Positions 6,628-7,645 of a stretch of 7,645 bases of DNA are shown piece by piece. Below the pieces are notes generated by a model. The model was not told the DNA's origin and made no database searches. It saw only the letters and a list, made by a program, of their open reading frames with translations. Each line of letters starts with the position of its first letter. Positions within the stretch are counted from its first letter, which is position 1. Position numbers and translations under genes: made by a program. This DNA comes from Ilumatobacteraceae bacterium (lineage in GTDB: Bacteria; Actinomycetota; Acidimicrobiia; Acidimicrobiales; Ilumatobacteraceae). The stretch is from the NCBI GenBank assembly GCA_016463105.1, contig JAEMRY010000059.1, forward strand, positions 1 to 7,645, given 5' to 3'.

Positions 6628-7645
6628 TTAAATCTCCGCTGACCAGTCCTGTGTTTCGAGGACTTGCTTAATTTTGGCGAGAAACCCGGCCGCGTATGCA
6701 CCGTCAAACGCGCGGTGATCCCAACTCATTGCAAGATTGCCGACAGGATGAATTGCGATGCTCTCTGAACCATCACTTAATTGTGCAACGACTGGTTTTC
6801 GAACTATTGCGTCAGTTGACAAGATTGCCACTTGGGGCTGATTAATAATTGGCATCGTTAACACCGATCCTGCAGAGCCGTTATTAGAAATCGTGAATGT
6901 TCCACCTTGAATTTCGTCAGGTGTCAACTTGCGGCTGCGTGCACGGGTCGCGAGATCGAAGATTTCACGAGCAATCGCGCGAAGACGTTTTGAGTCGGCG
7001 CTGCGCACGACTGGCACGAGCAAACCTTGAAATTGAAGATCAACAGCAACACCCAAGTCAACATAATTGTGGACAATTAAGTTGTCGCCTTCGATGCTCG
7101 CATTGAGATTCGGAAACTCAGCAAGCGCATCGACGATCGCTCGTGCAATAAATGGCAGATATGTAAGGGTGAAACCCTCTGACTGCTTCCATTGATCTTT
7201 GACTGCATTGCGTGTTGCGTCGACGTTGGCATAGTCAACTTCTACGACACTTAAAGCGTGAGGGCTAACTTTTTGTGACATGATCATGTGCGCACCAGTT
7301 AGTTTTCGAATTTTTGAAAGCGGTGTAACTGTTTCGCGTTCTGAACTCTGAGTAAATTTTGCCGGTGGCGCAACAGCTGCTGTAACCACTGGTGCTGGAG
7401 CTTGAGCAACAGGCGCAGGCGCAGATGGCGCTTGAACAACTGACTCGAGAGGCTTGTTAGCCGGCATAACTTTTGGTGCCGAGCCATTTTTGTCAATGAA
7501 ATCTAAAACATCTTCGCGTGTGATGCGACCGCCAGGACCAGTGCCGACGAGTGAGTTGACATCAATGCCGTGATCTGCAACAAGTCGACGTACAACTGGC
7601 GAAAGCAATTTGTTAGAAGTACTTGTTGGCATTGGGGCTCTTGCA
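6628..7645 (-). CDS. Dihydrolipoamide acyltransferase E2 of a 2-oxoacid dehydrogenase complex (5' partial)
   Basis: This is the C-terminal part of an E2 core subunit, which transfers an acyl group from a lipoyl arm to CoA. Numbering from the ATG at 7632, residues of about 8-46 form the peripheral-subunit-binding domain (LLSPVVRRL to GPGGRITREDV), 50-95 a flexible Ala/Pro-rich linker, and 100-334 the catalytic domain. The active-site motif is SWDHRAFDGA with His306 and Asp310. The stretch with PIINQPQVAIL (261-271) resembles the DlaT/BkdB/SucB branch; pyruvate, branched-chain and 2-oxoglutarate complexes cannot be told apart. The lipoyl domain all E2s need is missing, and the frame stays open from 7632 to the window edge (Ala-Arg-Ala-Pro before Met1). 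The ATG at 7632 is therefore most likely internal and the gene runs on beyond 7645. It precedes lipBA by 3 nt. Confidence 0.93.
   Translation of the reverse strand, partial: ARAPMPTSTSNKLLSPVVRRLVADHGIDVNSLVGTGPGGRITREDVLDFIDKNGSAPKVMPANKPLESVVQAPSAPAPVAQAPAPVVTAAVAPPAKFTQSSERETVTPLSKIRKLTGAHMIMSQKVSPHALSVVEVDYANVDATRNAVKDQWKQSEGFTLTYLPFIARAIVDALAEFPNLNASIEGDNLIVHNYVDLGVAVDLQFQGLLVPVVRSADSKRLRAIAREIFDLATRARSRKLTPDEIQGGTFTISNNGSAGSVLTMPIINQPQVAILSTDAIVRKPVVAQLSDGSESIAIHPVGNLAMSWDHRAFDGAYAAGFLAKIKQVLETQDWSAEI
6633..6637 (-). promoter_or_regulatory. Shine-Dalgarno sequence for lipB-lipA
   Basis: On the minus strand GGAGA (6637-6633) lies eight bases before the GTG start at 6624, inside the last codons of the E2 gene. 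It is the clearest ribosome binding site in the window. It supports the GTG start, for which no upstream in-frame alternative exists because the E2 stop codon lies directly before it in the same frame. Confidence 0.6.

Noticed and set aside
7630..7632. ATG at 7632 as the true start of E2
   Set aside because: The product would lack the lipoyl domain, and the frame is open upstream to the window edge with linker-like residues; an internal Met is more likely.

Overview
The window looks like chromosomal DNA from a bacterium with moderate G+C (by eye somewhat under or near 50%). The best guess is an actinobacterium, possibly an aquatic Acidimicrobiia-like lineage. This rests on the actinobacterial order E2 - lipB - lipA (known from Mycobacterium tuberculosis, where dlaT lies close to lipB and lipA), on the DlaT-like E2 core, on scarce Shine-Dalgarno sequences and on tightly overlapping genes. 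The lineage is inference. No mobile element, CRISPR array, tRNA or rRNA was seen.

Layout, left to right. A 9+5 bp imperfect inverted repeat (5-58) sits directly after the stop of a minus-strand double-hotdog thioesterase-like gene (59-859). A 47-bp divergent spacer (860-906) separates it from a plus-strand amidase-signature enzyme (907-2289), whose start has no visible Shine-Dalgarno sequence. Six bases after the amidase stop, a long minus-strand transcription unit arrives from the right. It runs in transcription order: dihydrolipoamide acyltransferase E2 (7645-6628, 5' end outside the window), a single ORF encoding LipB fused to LipA (6624-5005), a pirin (5008-4142), an M24 Xaa-Pro peptidase (4145-3024) and an uncharacterised multi-pass membrane protein (3024-2296). 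The junctions are a 3-nt gap, ATGA, ATGA and TAATG, so the unit is very probably one operon with translational coupling. A weak hairpin plus U-rich tail at 2288-2321 may end it.

How the genes fit together: E2 is a substrate of protein lipoylation. The next gene carries both steps of de novo lipoylation in one polypeptide: octanoyl transfer from acyl carrier protein by LipB, then sulfur insertion by the radical SAM enzyme LipA. The next gene is a pirin, a family with one reported case (Serratia marcescens) of binding and modulating pyruvate dehydrogenase E1. The first three genes may therefore form a module of target, modifier and possible modulator for a 2-oxoacid dehydrogenase complex. The peptidase and membrane protein are tied to it by overlap but have no obvious functional link.

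The most notable feature is the intact LipB-LipA fusion. The domains themselves are well known; the fused architecture and its coupling to E2 and pirin deserve the second look. No wholly new biological system was evident.
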